Positions 40,908 through 51,003 are shown, numbered from the stretch's first letter. The stretch: 64,000 nucleotides of DNA from Bog-473 sp963783245 (GCA_963783245.1 CAWAMS010000007.1:62001-126000); one strand, 5' to 3'. The notes: generated by a model from the sequence alone, not told the origin. Program-made: numbers and translations.

Positions 40908-42308
40908 ATGGGGCTGCACCAGAAAAAAGAAGTCGCTGACCAGCTTCTCGATTGCGTCTTCGCCTCGAAGGACCTCTCGGTGGAGTTGCCCAAGTACAAG
41001 TTCCCCCCCCTCGAGACACTGCCCGACGTGGCGTTTCAGGTCATCCACGACGAACTTCTCCTCGACGGCAATTCGCGGCAGAACCTGGCGACGTTCTGCC
41101 AGACCTGGGAGGAGCCCCAGGTCCATGCGCTGATGGACCTGGCGATCGACAAGAACCTCGAAGACAAGGACGAGTACCCCCAGACGGCGGAGATCGAGCG
41201 ACGTTGCGTGCACATGATGGCCGACCTCTGGCGCGCCCACGACGCCGCCAACACGGTGGGAACATCGACCATCGGTTCCTCCGAGGCGTGCATGCTCGCC
41301 GGGATGGCGGCGAAGCGACGTTGGCGGGCACGCCAGGAGGCGGCGGGCAAGCCGGCCGACAAGCCCAACATGGTGTGCGGCCCCGTGCAGGTGGTCTGGC
41401 ACAAGTTCGCCCGTTACTGGGACGTCGAACTCCGCGAGATCCCGATGTCGCCCGGCCGTTACTGCATGGACGTCGAGCAGATGCTCGAGCGGGTGGACGA
41501 GAACACCATCTTCGTCATGCCGACGTTCGGTGTGACCTATACCGGTGCCTACGAGCCGGTGGCCGAGTTGGCGTTGGCCCTCGACGACCTGCAGGAGCGC
41601 ACCGGCCTGAACATCGACATCCATGTCGACGGGGCGAGCGGCGGCTTCCTGGCGCCGTTCTGCGCTCCCGAGATCGAGTTCGATTTTCGCATCCCCCGGG
41701 TGAAGTCCATCTCCACCTCGGGGCACAAGTTCGGGCTCGCCCCGCTCGGCGTCGGATGGGTCGTGTGGTCCGACGCCGCCGAACTCCCCGAAGAGCTGAT
41801 CTTCCACGTCAACTACCTGGGCGGCGACATGCCGGACTTTCAGATCAACTTCTCGCGGCCGGCCGGGCAGATCATCGCCCAGTACTACGACTTCATCCGA
41901 CTGGGTCACCAGGGCTATAGCTCCATCCACAACGCCTGCTACGCCACCGGGCAGTACCTGGCCGAGGAGATCCCGAAACTCGGGCCCTTCGAACTGCTCA
42001 GCCGCAGCAATCCGGCAGAGGGCATTCCCGCGGTCACGTGGCGCATCATCGAGGGCGAAGATCCCGGCTACACGCTCTTCGACGTGGCCGACCGCCTGCG
42101 AAACCGCGGTTGGCAGGTGCCGGCGTATACCTTGACCGGCACGGCCAGCGACATAGCGGTTCAGCGGATCCTGGTGCGCCAGGGGGTCGATCGCGACCTG
42201 GCCGGAATTCTTCTCGAAGACTTCAAGGTCGCTGTAGAGCACTTCGATCGCCACCCGGTGTCGGTTGCGATGACCAAGGAAGAGGCCAGCGGATTCAGCC
42301 ACCTCTAG
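40908..42308 (+). CDS. gadB: Glutamate decarboxylase
   Basis: PLP enzyme that turns glutamate plus a proton into GABA and CO2, using up cytoplasmic protons in acid. The 466 residues match the GadA/GadB type: ELLLDGNSRQNLATFCQTW near 49-67, GTSTIGSSEACMLAGMAAKR and the PLP-binding Lys in STSGHKFGLAPLG (Lys274). The C-terminus ends GFSHL; in E. coli the C-terminal His region controls pH response. The ClC carrier follows 76 bases downstream. No GadC-type glutamate/GABA antiporter is seen in the window. Confidence 0.96.
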   Translation: MGLHQKKEVADQLLDCVFASKDLSVELPKYKFPPLETLPDVAFQVIHDELLLDGNSRQNLATFCQTWEEPQVHALMDLAIDKNLEDKDEYPQTAEIERRCVHMMADLWRAHDAANTVGTSTIGSSEACMLAGMAAKRRWRARQEAAGKPADKPNMVCGPVQVVWHKFARYWDVELREIPMSPGRYCMDVEQMLERVDENTIFVMPTFGVTYTGAYEPVAELALALDDLQERTGLNIDIHVDGASGGFLAPFCAPEIEFDFRIPRVKSISTSGHKFGLAPLGVGWVVWSDAAELPEELIFHVNYLGGDMPDFQINFSRPAGQIIAQYYDFIRLGHQGYSSIHNACYATGQYLAEEIPKLGPFELLSRSNPAEGIPAVTWRIIEGEDPGYTLFDVADRLRNRGWQVPAYTLTGTASDIAVQRILVRQGVDRDLAGILLEDFKVAVEHFDRHPVSVAMTKEEASGFSHL

Positions 42309-42358
42309 ACAGCGGGCGACCGGGTTTTGGTGCGCGGGCCGACGAAGGAGGATAGGCA

Positions 42359-42388
42359 ATGAAAGTCGGAGGGGTGAGCGCCAGGTGA
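42359..42388 (+). CDS. Nine-codon leader ORF upstream of the ClC gene
   Basis: ATG at 42359 follows a strong ribosome site (AAGGAGG, 42345-42351) with seven bases between, and the frame reads MKVGGVSAR then TGA. The TGA (42386-42388) overlaps the GTG start of the ClC gene at 42385 in a GTGA. The ClC start itself has only a GGAGG 12 bases upstream, so ribosomes may reach it by reinitiation after this mini-ORF. Whether the peptide has a regulatory role is unknown; it may just be a coupling device. Confidence 0.5.
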   Translation: MKVGGVSAR

Positions 42389-43782
42389 CGGACGCGAGTG
42401 CACCGACGGCGCCGAGCGCGCCACCCCCCCCGCCTGCCGCAGGCCCCGACCCTCTTGCGATCCTGCGGAGCAAGAACTACGTCATGTTGCTCGTCGTGGG
42501 GGCGGTGATCGGCGTCCCAGTGGCGGCGATCGCGTACTTCTACCTCCATTTCGTCGCGATCTCCCAGACGTTCGTGTTCACGACCTTCCCCAAGAATCTC
42601 GGGTTCAGTGGGACCCCGGCCTGGTGGCCGATACTCCCTCTCGTCCTGAGCGGCCTGCTGGTTGCCCTCACGCTGACGTACTTCCACGGCACCGGCGGCC
42701 ACAAGCCGGCCGAAGGCTTCAAAGCTGCGGGTGGCGTGGAGGTCGTCGATCTCCCCGGGATCGTCCTTGCTTCCCTGGCCACTCTTTGTCTGGGTGCCGT
42801 GCTGGGCCCCGAAGCACCCCTTATCGCCATCGGCGGAGGGCTCGGCGTCCTGGCCGTCCACCTGGTCAAGAAGGACGCGCCCCCGATGGCCGCCGTCGTC
42901 ATCGGTGCCGCCGGAAGCTTCGCCGCGATCGCCACCTTGCTCGGATCTCCCATCGTCGGCGCCTTCTTGCTCATGGAGGCGTCCGGGATCGGCGGCCCGC
43001 TCCTGGGTGTCGTCCTCGTCCCCGGGCTCCTCTCCGCGGGCATCGGGTCCCTCATCTTCGTGGGTCTGGACCGGTGGACCGGATTCGGGACGTTCTCGCT
43101 CAACGTGGGAACGATCCCTCACTTCGGGAGTCCGACCGGGGCCGAATTCCTCTGGGCCATCGCCATCGGCATCGGCGCGGCCTTTCTCGGTCTGGGGATC
43201 AAGCGCGGAGCGCTGGCGCTGCAACCCGTCGTCGAGAAGCGAAAGGTGCTCCTCACCCCCCTCGTGGGCCTGGTGGTGGCCCTCCTGGCCATCGCCTTCG
43301 CCGAGATCACCGGCAGGCCGTTCACGGAGGTGCTCTTCTCCGGTCAGAGTGCGCTCCCGGGCCTCATCCAGCAGGCGGCGGGGTGGACGGTGGGGCCGTT
43401 GGCAGTGCTCATCCTCTGCAAAGGCCTGGCCTACAGCGCGTCGCTCAGCAGTTTCCGGGGGGGACCGATCTTCCCGGGCATGTTCATCGGCGCCGCGGTC
43501 GGGATTCTCCTCTCCCACCTACCCGGCCTGCCGATGATCGCCGGCGTCGGCATGGGCATCGGGGCGGTCACGGTGGCCATGCTCGGTCTCCCGCTCGTCT
43601 CGGTCCTGCTGGCCACGCTCCTCTTGCAGGCGGACGGGTTGTCGCTCACACCGCTCATCATCGTGGCGGTGGTGGTCTCGTACGTCGTCAGTGCGCATCT
43701 GGTCCCGGCACCGACGGCCGATCCGCCCGGACCTGCATCGGCAGGGACGCCCGCGCCCGCCCCGAATCCGTCCCCCTCTTGA
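42385..43782 (+). CDS. ClC-family chloride channel / proton antiporter
   Basis: Membrane carrier that moves Cl- against H+. In E. coli, ClC antiporters supply the charge balance needed for glutamate- and arginine-dependent acid resistance, so pairing with gadB is meaningful. The 465 residues have about 11 membrane helices. Likely equivalents of the three filter motifs are FHGTGGHKPAEGF near residues 98-110, GAVLGPEAPL near 137-146 and FRGGPIFPGMFIGAAVG near 354-370; these diverge from the standard GSGIP and GxFxP, so it belongs to a distant clade. It starts with GTG overlapping the nine-codon leader. The C-terminal 35 residues are Pro/Ala-rich. Confidence 0.9.
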   Translation: MTDASAPTAPSAPPPPPAAGPDPLAILRSKNYVMLLVVGAVIGVPVAAIAYFYLHFVAISQTFVFTTFPKNLGFSGTPAWWPILPLVLSGLLVALTLTYFHGTGGHKPAEGFKAAGGVEVVDLPGIVLASLATLCLGAVLGPEAPLIAIGGGLGVLAVHLVKKDAPPMAAVVIGAAGSFAAIATLLGSPIVGAFLLMEASGIGGPLLGVVLVPGLLSAGIGSLIFVGLDRWTGFGTFSLNVGTIPHFGSPTGAEFLWAIAIGIGAAFLGLGIKRGALALQPVVEKRKVLLTPLVGLVVALLAIAFAEITGRPFTEVLFSGQSALPGLIQQAAGWTVGPLAVLILCKGLAYSASLSSFRGGPIFPGMFIGAAVGILLSHLPGLPMIAGVGMGIGAVTVAMLGLPLVSVLLATLLLQADGLSLTPLIIVAVVVSYVVSAHLVPAPTADPPGPASAGTPAPAPNPSPS

Positions 43783-43792
43783 ACGCGGTCCT

Positions 43793-45346
43793 TTACGCGA
43801 TCCGCTCCTTGAGGTGTTCGCCCACCCGGATGGCGTTGGCCATCGCGGTGAGTGCGGGATTCACCGCGCCGATGCTCGGGAAGAAGCTCGTGTCGACGAC
43901 GTAGAGATTGTCGAGCTCATGCGCCTTGCAATTGGTGTCGAGCACCGACGTCGCCGGATCGACACCGAAGCGGACGGTCCCGGCCTGATGGGCGCACCCG
44001 GCGACGGGGACGTTCATGCTCATGTAGAAATTCTTGCTCAGCACGTGATGATCGGCCATGCCGACGTGATTGAGGATTGTCCGCAGTTCCTTGTAGAGGC
44101 CGTCCGCCTCCTCGTTGTTGGTGGCTTCATAGGCCAGATGTATGTCGCCGTCCCCGTCGACGGTCACCCGGTTCTCCGGCCGGGGTAGGTCCTCCGTGGT
44201 CAACCACCAGTCCACTGCGTGCTGGGCCACCTCCTCGAGGGAGAAGTGTGGCGCGAGCAGGGTGAGCTTGGGCTCTTCGCCCTTCATCGCCCCGGCATTG
44301 GACTTCCCGACCATCTGGATGTTCCCGAGGGGCCATTTGCGGTCGCCCCCGGCAAAGTAGAAGTCGTTGATGCCGAGCGTCTTCTGGAAGACGGTGTCGT
44401 TCGGCTCCTTGCCCAGCGAGACGACGGCTTTGCAGTTGTGGAACATGTAGTTGCGGCCGACCTGATCCGAGCCGTTCGCCAGCCCGGCGGGATGCTTGTC
44501 GTTCGCCGAGTTCAACAGCAGCTTGGCACTGTTGGAAGCTCCCGCCGCCACCACGACGATGTCAGCTTCGTAGACCTCTTCACCCTGTGCGCGCTCGACG
44601 ACGACCCCGGTGACGCGACGGCCGGTCGGGTCAGTCAGGAGCTTTGTCGCCCGGGCATTGGTCAGGAGGAATACATTCGGTGATTCGAGACTGGGCCGGA
44701 CCGCCATGACTTCGGCGTCGGCTTTGGCGTGGACCAGACAGGGATAGCCGTCGCACCACGCACATCGGATGCAGTGACTGCGGCTGCGATCGGACTCGTC
44801 GAGCAGAATGCCGCACGGAGCCGAGAACGGGTGGTACCCCTTGGCTTTGAGCGCGTCAGAAATCTCCTGGAGGCGTGGCTCGTGGCTCGGGGCAGGTGCC
44901 GGATACGGCGCGGAGTAGTGCCCTTCTGTGGGGTCCTCCCCGCGCGTGCCGTGCACCTGGTACAGCTCTTCCGCCTTCGTATACCAGGGTTCGAATTCGT
45001 CGTAGCCGATCGGCCACGCCGGGGAGACCCCGTCGACGTGCTGGACCTCGCCGAAGTCTTCGGGCCGGAGCCGGTACAGGGCGGCGCCGTAGAGCTTCGT
45101 GGCGCCGCCCACGAAGTAGTGGACCTGCGGTTGGAAGGCCGCGCCTTTACTGTCGTACCAGGTGTCCTTCGAGATGTACCTCCCGTCGACGAACACCTCG
45201 TCCGGAGACCAGTTCTCCATTTCCCGCGGCAGGAAGTCCCCGCGTTCGAGGAGGAGGATCCGCTTTCCCGACGATCGGAGGGTGTGGGCCAAGGTTCCCC
45301 CACCGGCTCCGGTTCCGATGATGATGACGTCGAAGTGCTCAGGCAT
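43793..45346 (-). CDS. GMC family FAD oxidoreductase with a four-cysteine motif
   Basis: FAD-dependent dehydrogenase of the glucose-methanol-choline group. The 517 residues have the FAD loop IIGTGAGGGTLAHTL near 9-23, the mid-chain GGATKLYGAALYRLRPEDF, and a C-terminal His/Asn pair region (GCAHQAGTVRFG and SFFPSIGAVNPALTAMANA). HCIRCAWCDGYPCL near residues 190-203 places four Cys in a C-x2-C-x2-C-x4-C pattern that could bind an iron-sulfur cluster; this is also seen in some soil actinobacterial relatives, from memory. It lies 25 bases downstream of the NADH dehydrogenase gene, the likely co-operon partner. Substrate unknown. Confidence 0.9.
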   Translation of the reverse strand: MPEHFDVIIIGTGAGGGTLAHTLRSSGKRILLLERGDFLPREMENWSPDEVFVDGRYISKDTWYDSKGAAFQPQVHYFVGGATKLYGAALYRLRPEDFGEVQHVDGVSPAWPIGYDEFEPWYTKAEELYQVHGTRGEDPTEGHYSAPYPAPAPSHEPRLQEISDALKAKGYHPFSAPCGILLDESDRSRSHCIRCAWCDGYPCLVHAKADAEVMAVRPSLESPNVFLLTNARATKLLTDPTGRRVTGVVVERAQGEEVYEADIVVVAAGASNSAKLLLNSANDKHPAGLANGSDQVGRNYMFHNCKAVVSLGKEPNDTVFQKTLGINDFYFAGGDRKWPLGNIQMVGKSNAGAMKGEEPKLTLLAPHFSLEEVAQHAVDWWLTTEDLPRPENRVTVDGDGDIHLAYEATNNEEADGLYKELRTILNHVGMADHHVLSKNFYMSMNVPVAGCAHQAGTVRFGVDPATSVLDTNCKAHELDNLYVVDTSFFPSIGAVNPALTAMANAIRVGEHLKERIA

Positions 45347-45371
45347 GGTGCTTCCTCCTTAGGCGGTCGCT

Positions 45372-46775
45372 TCAGGTCGTCGGGGGCGCTGCCGCTCCAT
45401 CATCTGCGTCAGCTCCGCCCAGTGACTCGGCGTCCTCCAACACAGGGAACAGCTTGGGCTGGACCCTTTCCTTCACTTGATCGGGGAGGCTCAGGTCACC
45501 TCCGGTATGGGCCACGCTGAACTCCCGCTCGGCGCGTCCACGCCCGATCATCGAGCGGAGCCACCGCAACAGGGTGGTAAAGCGGTTACCGAAGCCGGTG
45601 AGGAAGGCCAGATGCACGAACATCCACACCACCCAGCCCGGGAAGCCGCTCAAGTGAATTCCCTTGACGCTCACGATGGCCCGGAATCGTCCGATGGTGG
45701 CCACGCTTCCGAGGTCCCGGTATTTGAACGAATTCGTCGGCTCGTTCCTCAGACGGCGAAGAATGGAGTTCGCCGCGTGGAGGCCACCTTGCATGGCCAC
45801 CTCCGCGACGCCGGGAAGGTTGTCGAGGCTTGCCATGTCGCCGATGGCGAACACCTCGGGGTGCCCTGGAATCGTCAGATCGGGAAGAACGGCGATACGG
45901 CCGGCGCGATCGATGGTGGCGCCAGAGGCTTCGGCCAGGAGTGCTGCGAGTGGTGAGGCTTGGACGCCTGCAGCCCAGATGGTTGTCCGGGCCTCGATCC
46001 TCGAGGTGCCGTCCGTCCCCTTGATGTCGACGCCGTCAGCGTCGACGCCGACCACCTGCGAACCCATGCGCACTTCGATGCCGAGTCGCGCGAGTGTCTT
46101 CGCCGCCTTCGCGGAGAGCTCGTCGCCGAAGGTGGCCAGCGGCTCTTTTCCGCCGTCGACCAGGATCACCCTTACGGCTGACGCCTCGAATGTGCGGAAC
46201 TCCCCGCGCAGGCTGCGCGTCGCCAACTCCCTGACCTGGCCGGCCAGTTCGACGCCGGTGGGCCCGGCACCGACCACGACGACAGTCAACCAGTGCTCCT
46301 TCTCGGTGGCGTCAGCGGCCAGCTCCGCCATCTCGAAGGCGCCGTAGATGCGCCGTCTCAGTTCGAGTGCGTCATCGAGGGTCTTCATGCCCGGAGCGAA
46401 GAAGGCGAACTCGTCGTGACCGAAGTACGACTGGGTGACGCCTGCGGCCACAATGAGGCTGTCGTAGGGGTATTCGACGGCGAATCGTCCGGCGACGTTG
46501 GCGTGCACCACCCTGCGTTCGAGGTCGAAGCCGCTCACCTCGGCCAATTGCACCCGCACGTTCTTCTTCTTGCGCACGACGTGACGCAACGCGGGGGCGA
46601 TCTGGCCCGGGGCGAGCATCCCGGTAGCCGTCTGGTACAGGAGAGGCTGGAACAAGTGGTGATTGCGCCGGTCGATCAAGGTGACGTCGACCGGCTTTCC
46701 GCCCAGCAGCCGGGTGGCGGGCAGACCCCCGAACCCTCCACCGACGATCACCACCCTGTGGCGTACGGCCGACAT
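45372..46775 (-). CDS. ndh: Type II NADH:quinone oxidoreductase-like protein
   Basis: Single-chain flavoprotein that passes electrons from NADH to quinone without pumping protons. The 467 residues have two nucleotide-binding loops, VVIVGGGFGGLPATRLLGG near 8-26 (FAD) and VVVVGAGPTGVELAGQVREL near 170-189 (NADH), and the family motif FQPLLYQTATGMLAPGQIA. FAIGDMASLDNLPGVAEVAMQ is the second FAD contact. A hydrophobic stretch near 385-405 (GWVVWMFVHLAFLTGF) fits membrane association. It precedes the GMC gene. Together with cytochrome bd downstream, it suggests a non-pumping respiratory branch. Confidence 0.92.
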   Translation of the reverse strand: MSAVRHRVVIVGGGFGGLPATRLLGGKPVDVTLIDRRNHHLFQPLLYQTATGMLAPGQIAPALRHVVRKKKNVRVQLAEVSGFDLERRVVHANVAGRFAVEYPYDSLIVAAGVTQSYFGHDEFAFFAPGMKTLDDALELRRRIYGAFEMAELAADATEKEHWLTVVVVGAGPTGVELAGQVRELATRSLRGEFRTFEASAVRVILVDGGKEPLATFGDELSAKAAKTLARLGIEVRMGSQVVGVDADGVDIKGTDGTSRIEARTTIWAAGVQASPLAALLAEASGATIDRAGRIAVLPDLTIPGHPEVFAIGDMASLDNLPGVAEVAMQGGLHAANSILRRLRNEPTNSFKYRDLGSVATIGRFRAIVSVKGIHLSGFPGWVVWMFVHLAFLTGFGNRFTTLLRWLRSMIGRGRAEREFSVAHTGGDLSLPDQVKERVQPKLFPVLEDAESLGGADADDGAAAPPTT

Positions 46776-46879
46776 ATTCAGCGGCTCCAGGCCCTGGGTC
46801 CGGCCTCAGGCCTCGCCGTGAGGTGCGAGATCGTCATCGTCGGCTTGCATCCACGCCGTCGCCGACGTGTCGGTGAACG

Positions 46880-47647
46880 TCACAGCCCCGGGCTGCTCTG
46901 CATGATGCCGCCGTCGGCGAAGATCGTGGTGGCGGTGAGGTAGCTCGCGCCGGGCCCCGCCAGGAAAGCGACGACGCTGGCTATCTCCTCGGGCTCCGCC
47001 AGTCGACCCAGTGGAATGGCGTTATCGAGCGTGGCCAATGCCTTCGGATCGGCGACGGTGGCCTTGTTGATGGGTGTGTCGACGGCTCCCGGACCGACGC
47101 CGACTACCAGGACATTGTGGGGAGCCAGCTCCACGCCCGCCGTCCTGGTCAACATCCGCATGCCACCCTTGGAGAGGCAATAGGCGGTGTTGTTGGGCAT
47201 CGGCCAGTCCTCGTGGACCGACGTCATGTTGATGATGCGGCCGCCGTCGCCCTGGGCGATCATCTGCTTGGCGGCGAGTTGGGTGCCGAAGAACGCGCTC
47301 TTCAGGTTGATGTCCATCACCCGGTCGTATTGGTCCTCGGTCGTGTCGAGCACGGAAGTCCGGGTTTCGATGCCGGCGTTGTTGACCATGATGTCCAGCC
47401 GCCCGAACGTACTCACGGCGGTGCCGATCAGCGTCTCGAGGTCGGCGATCTTGCTGACGTCGGCCTTGACCGCGGTGACCTTGTCCCCGAGGTCCCGGAG
47501 CTGTTGTTCGAGGGCCTCGGTTGCGTCGGGGTTCGTCACGTAGTCGATGACGATGGAGGCGCCTTCGGCCGCCAACGCCAACACCACCGCTTTGCCGATG
47601 CCGGTATTGCCGCCTGTCACGATGGCTACTTTGCCTTGGAGCGTCAC
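46880..47647 (-). CDS. Short-chain dehydrogenase/reductase
   Basis: Classical SDR of the glucose 1-dehydrogenase-like type. The 255 residues have the TGGNTGIGKAVVLAL coenzyme loop near 11-25, NNAGIETR, the catalytic Ser in NMTSVHED and Tyr-x3-Lys in TAYCLSKGG, and a PGAVDTPIN segment. Asp/Val after the second strand (VIDYVTNPD) point to NAD(P) use that cannot be resolved. It lies 104 bases upstream of ndh on the same strand, with GGAAGGAG near its start. Confidence 0.93.
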   Translation of the reverse strand: MTLQGKVAIVTGGNTGIGKAVVLALAAEGASIVIDYVTNPDATEALEQQLRDLGDKVTAVKADVSKIADLETLIGTAVSTFGRLDIMVNNAGIETRTSVLDTTEDQYDRVMDINLKSAFFGTQLAAKQMIAQGDGGRIINMTSVHEDWPMPNNTAYCLSKGGMRMLTRTAGVELAPHNVLVVGVGPGAVDTPINKATVADPKALATLDNAIPLGRLAEPEEIASVVAFLAGPGASYLTATTIFADGGIMQSSPGL

Positions 47648-47945
47648 CTGGACTCCTTCCGGTCCGGGGACTGCCGCCCGGACTCAACTGCATCCTATGC
47701 AGAACGCAGCGCCTTTTTCTCTTGAGGTTACGGCGGCCGCCGATGACGATTCGTCATCCTTCGCGGGTGATCCGAGAACCCATCGAATTGCCGGGGAACA
47801 GACGCACGCGCAGTGTGACGAAAGGGCGAACTCGTCCACGGTCGTGCGGCCCGAGCCTCGTCGGCACGGGCACGCTACTGTCGCCTGGAAGTTGGTCAGT
47901 GCCCGGCTGCACCTTGGCCCGGGCCGAAAGAAGGAGCACCCGATC

Positions 47946-49804
47946 ATGAGCACGTTCCCGCCGATCGCCGAGTATGCATTCCTGTCGGATTGCGAAAACA
48001 GCTGCCTGATCGCACCCGACGGTTCCGTGGAATGGCTGTGCCTACCGCGCCCCGACTCGCCGAGTGTCTTCGGGGCGGTCCTGGACCGCTCGGCTGGTTC
48101 CTTCCGCTTCGGCCCCTCGAACACCTTGGTCCCGCATCACCGCCGCTACATCCCCGGCACCATGGTGGTCGAGACCACCTGGCACACGCCGACGGGCTGG
48201 CTGATCGTGCAGGACTTCATGGTCGTGCGCAAGGTGGATGAAGGGGCCCGCCGTCCGGGTTACCGCCGGGCGCCCATGGATTCGGCCGCCGTCGGTGTCC
48301 TGCTGCGCACCGCCACCTGTGTCGCTGGGAACGTCGAGGTCATCGCCAACTGCGTTCCGTTGTTCGAGTACGGCGTTGGCATCGGTCAATGGGCCTACAG
48401 CGGCGACGGCTACGGCTCCCTCACCGTCGATGCGCCGAACGGCGAGACGACACTGTCGGTGATCGAGCAGTCTCCGGCTCGGCCTGGCCGGCGCCCGATG
48501 CTACGGACGCACAAGTCTGTCCGAGGGTGAGTCGGCGTTCATCGCATTGTCGTGGGGCGACAGTCCCCCGACCACGCGGGACGAGGTGGAGGCGGACCTC
48601 GCGTCGACGGTGAGTTACTGGCGGAACTGGCTGGCGACGGGGACGTTCCCCGACCACCCGTGGCGTCCCTACATCGAGCGCAGCGCGCTGACCCTGAAAG
48701 GGCTGAGCTACGCGCCCACGGGAGCCATCATGGCAGCCTCCACCACGTCGCTTCCCGAGACCCCCGGAGGCGCCCGCAATTGGGACTATCGCTACACCTG
48801 GATCAGGGACACCGGTTTCATGCTGCGCTCGCTCTATCGGCTGGGCTTCGATTGGGAGGCCCTCGAGTACTTCGCGTTCGTCCTCGAATGTGTGGCGCAG
48901 GGGAAACCGGGCGAACCCTTCGAGCTCCAGATCATGTACGGCATCGGCGGCGAACGGGACCTCACCGAGCGGACCCTGGACCACTTGTCGGGCTACGAGG
49001 GAGCGGCCCCGGTCCGGGTTGGGAACGGGGCATGGGACCAGCACCAAAATGACGTTTGGGGGATGCTGCTCGACGCGGTCGACACACATCTCTCGAGGGG
49101 TGCGGCGCAGATCGTCCACACCGTCTGGGAAGGCCTGGCCGGACTGGTGGAGCAGGCGCTCGCCCACAGTGGCGACGCGGATCAAGGGAATCTGGGAGAT
49201 TCGCGGTGAGCCCCAACACTTCACGGCCTCCGCCGTTCTGTGCTGGGTGGCGGCGGATCGGGGCGCACGTTTGGCGCTCCGGCGGGGCGCCGCCGAGCGG
49301 GCCGAGGATTGGCGGAAGCGGGCGGACGCGCTCAAAGAGGAGATTCTGGCCAAGGGCGTCGACGAAAACGGTCGGTTCCGCCAGGCCTACGAGAACGACG
49401 AGCTGGATGCCTCGCTTCTCCTGATTCCGATCATGGGGTTCTTGCCTCCCGACGACGAACGGGTCAGGGCGACCGTGTTGGCCATCGCCGACGAGCTCAC
49501 CGAGGACGGCCTGGTGCTCCGTTACAAGGTCGACGCCACCGACACCGGTTTCGAGGGCAAGGAGGGGACCTTCACGATCTGCTCGTGGTGGTTGGTCTCC
49601 GCGTTGGCGATGATCGGCGAGATCGAGCGCGCCCGTGCGCTGTGCAAGAAGCTCCTCTCCTTCGCTGGTCCACTGAACCTCTACGCCGAGGAGATCGATG
49701 CCACGACAGGGGAGCACCTCGGGAACTTCCCCCAAGCGTTCACGCATCTGGCGCTGATCGACGCGGTGTCGCAACTTATTGAGGCGGAGGTCGACGCCGT
49801 CTGA
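47946..49804 (+). pseudogene. Glycoside hydrolase family 15 protein, two frameshifts
   Basis: Related to actinobacterial GH15 trehalases and glucoamylases. The ATG at 47946 has AAGGAG upstream; the first frame runs IAEYAFLSDCENSCLIAPDG, VEWLCLPRPDSPSVFGAVLD onward. One extra base at about 48462 leads to the frame with LRLGLAGARCYGRTSLSEGE and the catalytic-region NWDYRYTWIRDTGFML. A second extra base at about 49186-49189 interrupts the DQG-IWEIRGEP motif that holds the general acid Glu. The last frame carries GEHLGNFPQAFTHLALI with the base Glu and ends at 49804. Corrected length is about 618 residues, normal for the family. Confidence 0.88.
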
Positions 49805-49899
49805 ACCGGTGATCCGCCGCATCCGGTCGGCCGTGTGCCACAGTCTCGATCGACGGGCCCGCTCGGGCTCGACGACACCGCGCGGAGGAACCGAGACCC

Positions 49900-50876
49900 G
49901 TGGCCAGCCTGAACGAAACCGACCTGCAGCGCATGCGCGATCAGCTCTTCTTCGAGGGCGACGAGCGCAACCGGCGGCTGAGCCGATTCTGGCTGCTGCT
50001 GCCCCTCTCGGCGCTCATTGCCTCCGCCGGCGTGGTCAGCGACTCGACCGCCACGGTCATCGGGGCGATGATCGTGGCCCCGCTCATGACCCCGATCCTG
50101 GGGATCGTCCTGGCCGTGGTGCTCACCGACGCGAAGAACCTCCGTCGTTCCGTCCTTTTGGTCATCGTCGGTGCGGCATCGGTGATCGCGTTGGCGTGGA
50201 TCCTCGGGCTCTTCGTTCCCTACCCCGTGGTCGCGGCCACGAACAGCCAGGTGGCGCAACGGATCACCCCCCGGATCATCGACCTGATCGCCGCGCTGGC
50301 CACCGGGGCGGTCGGCTCGGTCGCCCTCGCCCGCTCCGACATCTCCGACACCCTTCCCGGCGTCGCTATCGCCATCTCGCTGGTCCCGCCCCTGGCGGTG
50401 GTGGGCCTGACGCTCGAATCGGGCGCCCCGCACCAGGCCCTCGGCGCCCTCCTCCTCTTCACGACGAATGTCGCGGCGATTCTGGCCAGTGGCATCGTCG
50501 TGATGGCGCTCTACCGCACCCACCGGGTCTCTGACCGGGCGCAGGCAGCAGCGTTCCGTCGCAGCGGCGCCGTCGCCGTCGTCGCGGTCTTTCTGGCCGT
50601 TGTCATCGTGCCCCTGACGATCAACTCCGACCGGATCGATCGGACCAACGTCGGCAGGCCGACGTCCAGGCGGTCGCCGACCACTGGGCCAACGCGGCCG
50701 GCTGGAGCGTGTCCGGCGTCACGGCTGACGGCAACAAGGTGTTCGTCGATGCGATGGGCCCCGCCCCGGCGCCCGATCTGACGGTTCTGCACAACGACCT
50801 TGTGGCCGCCGGGCTCTCCGGAGTCGAGGTGGAAGTCAGCTTGACCCCGAGGAGTTACACACCCCTGCCCACCTAA
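49900..50876 (+). CDS. DUF389 family membrane protein, C-terminus frameshifted
   Basis: Polytopic protein of unknown function, with about six hydrophobic segments between residues 28 and 245 and the DUF389 pattern DSTATVIGAMIVAPLMTPILG, followed by GSVALARSDISDTLPGVAIA and VPPLAVVGLTL. The GTG at 49900 follows GGAGGAACC. A base seems lost at 50651-50654: the next frame continues with QADVQAVADHWANAAGWSV and ends at 50876 after TPLPT. Read as given, the chain would instead end at 50781 with an unrelated Arg-rich tail. Confidence 0.82.
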
Positions 50877-51003
50877 GGCCGTACGCGTCATCCGGCGACC
50901 TGAGGGAATGGCACATCATCCTGGAAGGATGACGACATCGCTGCATCCGGTGTGGTTTGATGACGGGGCACATCGAACGAACGCACCCTCAAGGAGGCCC
51001 TGG

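Noticed and set aside
39831..42473. An 880-codon open frame on the minus strand
   Set aside because: It lies antisense to DUF2505, the YrhK-like gene and gadB, all with clear family motifs; it is a GC-rich shadow.
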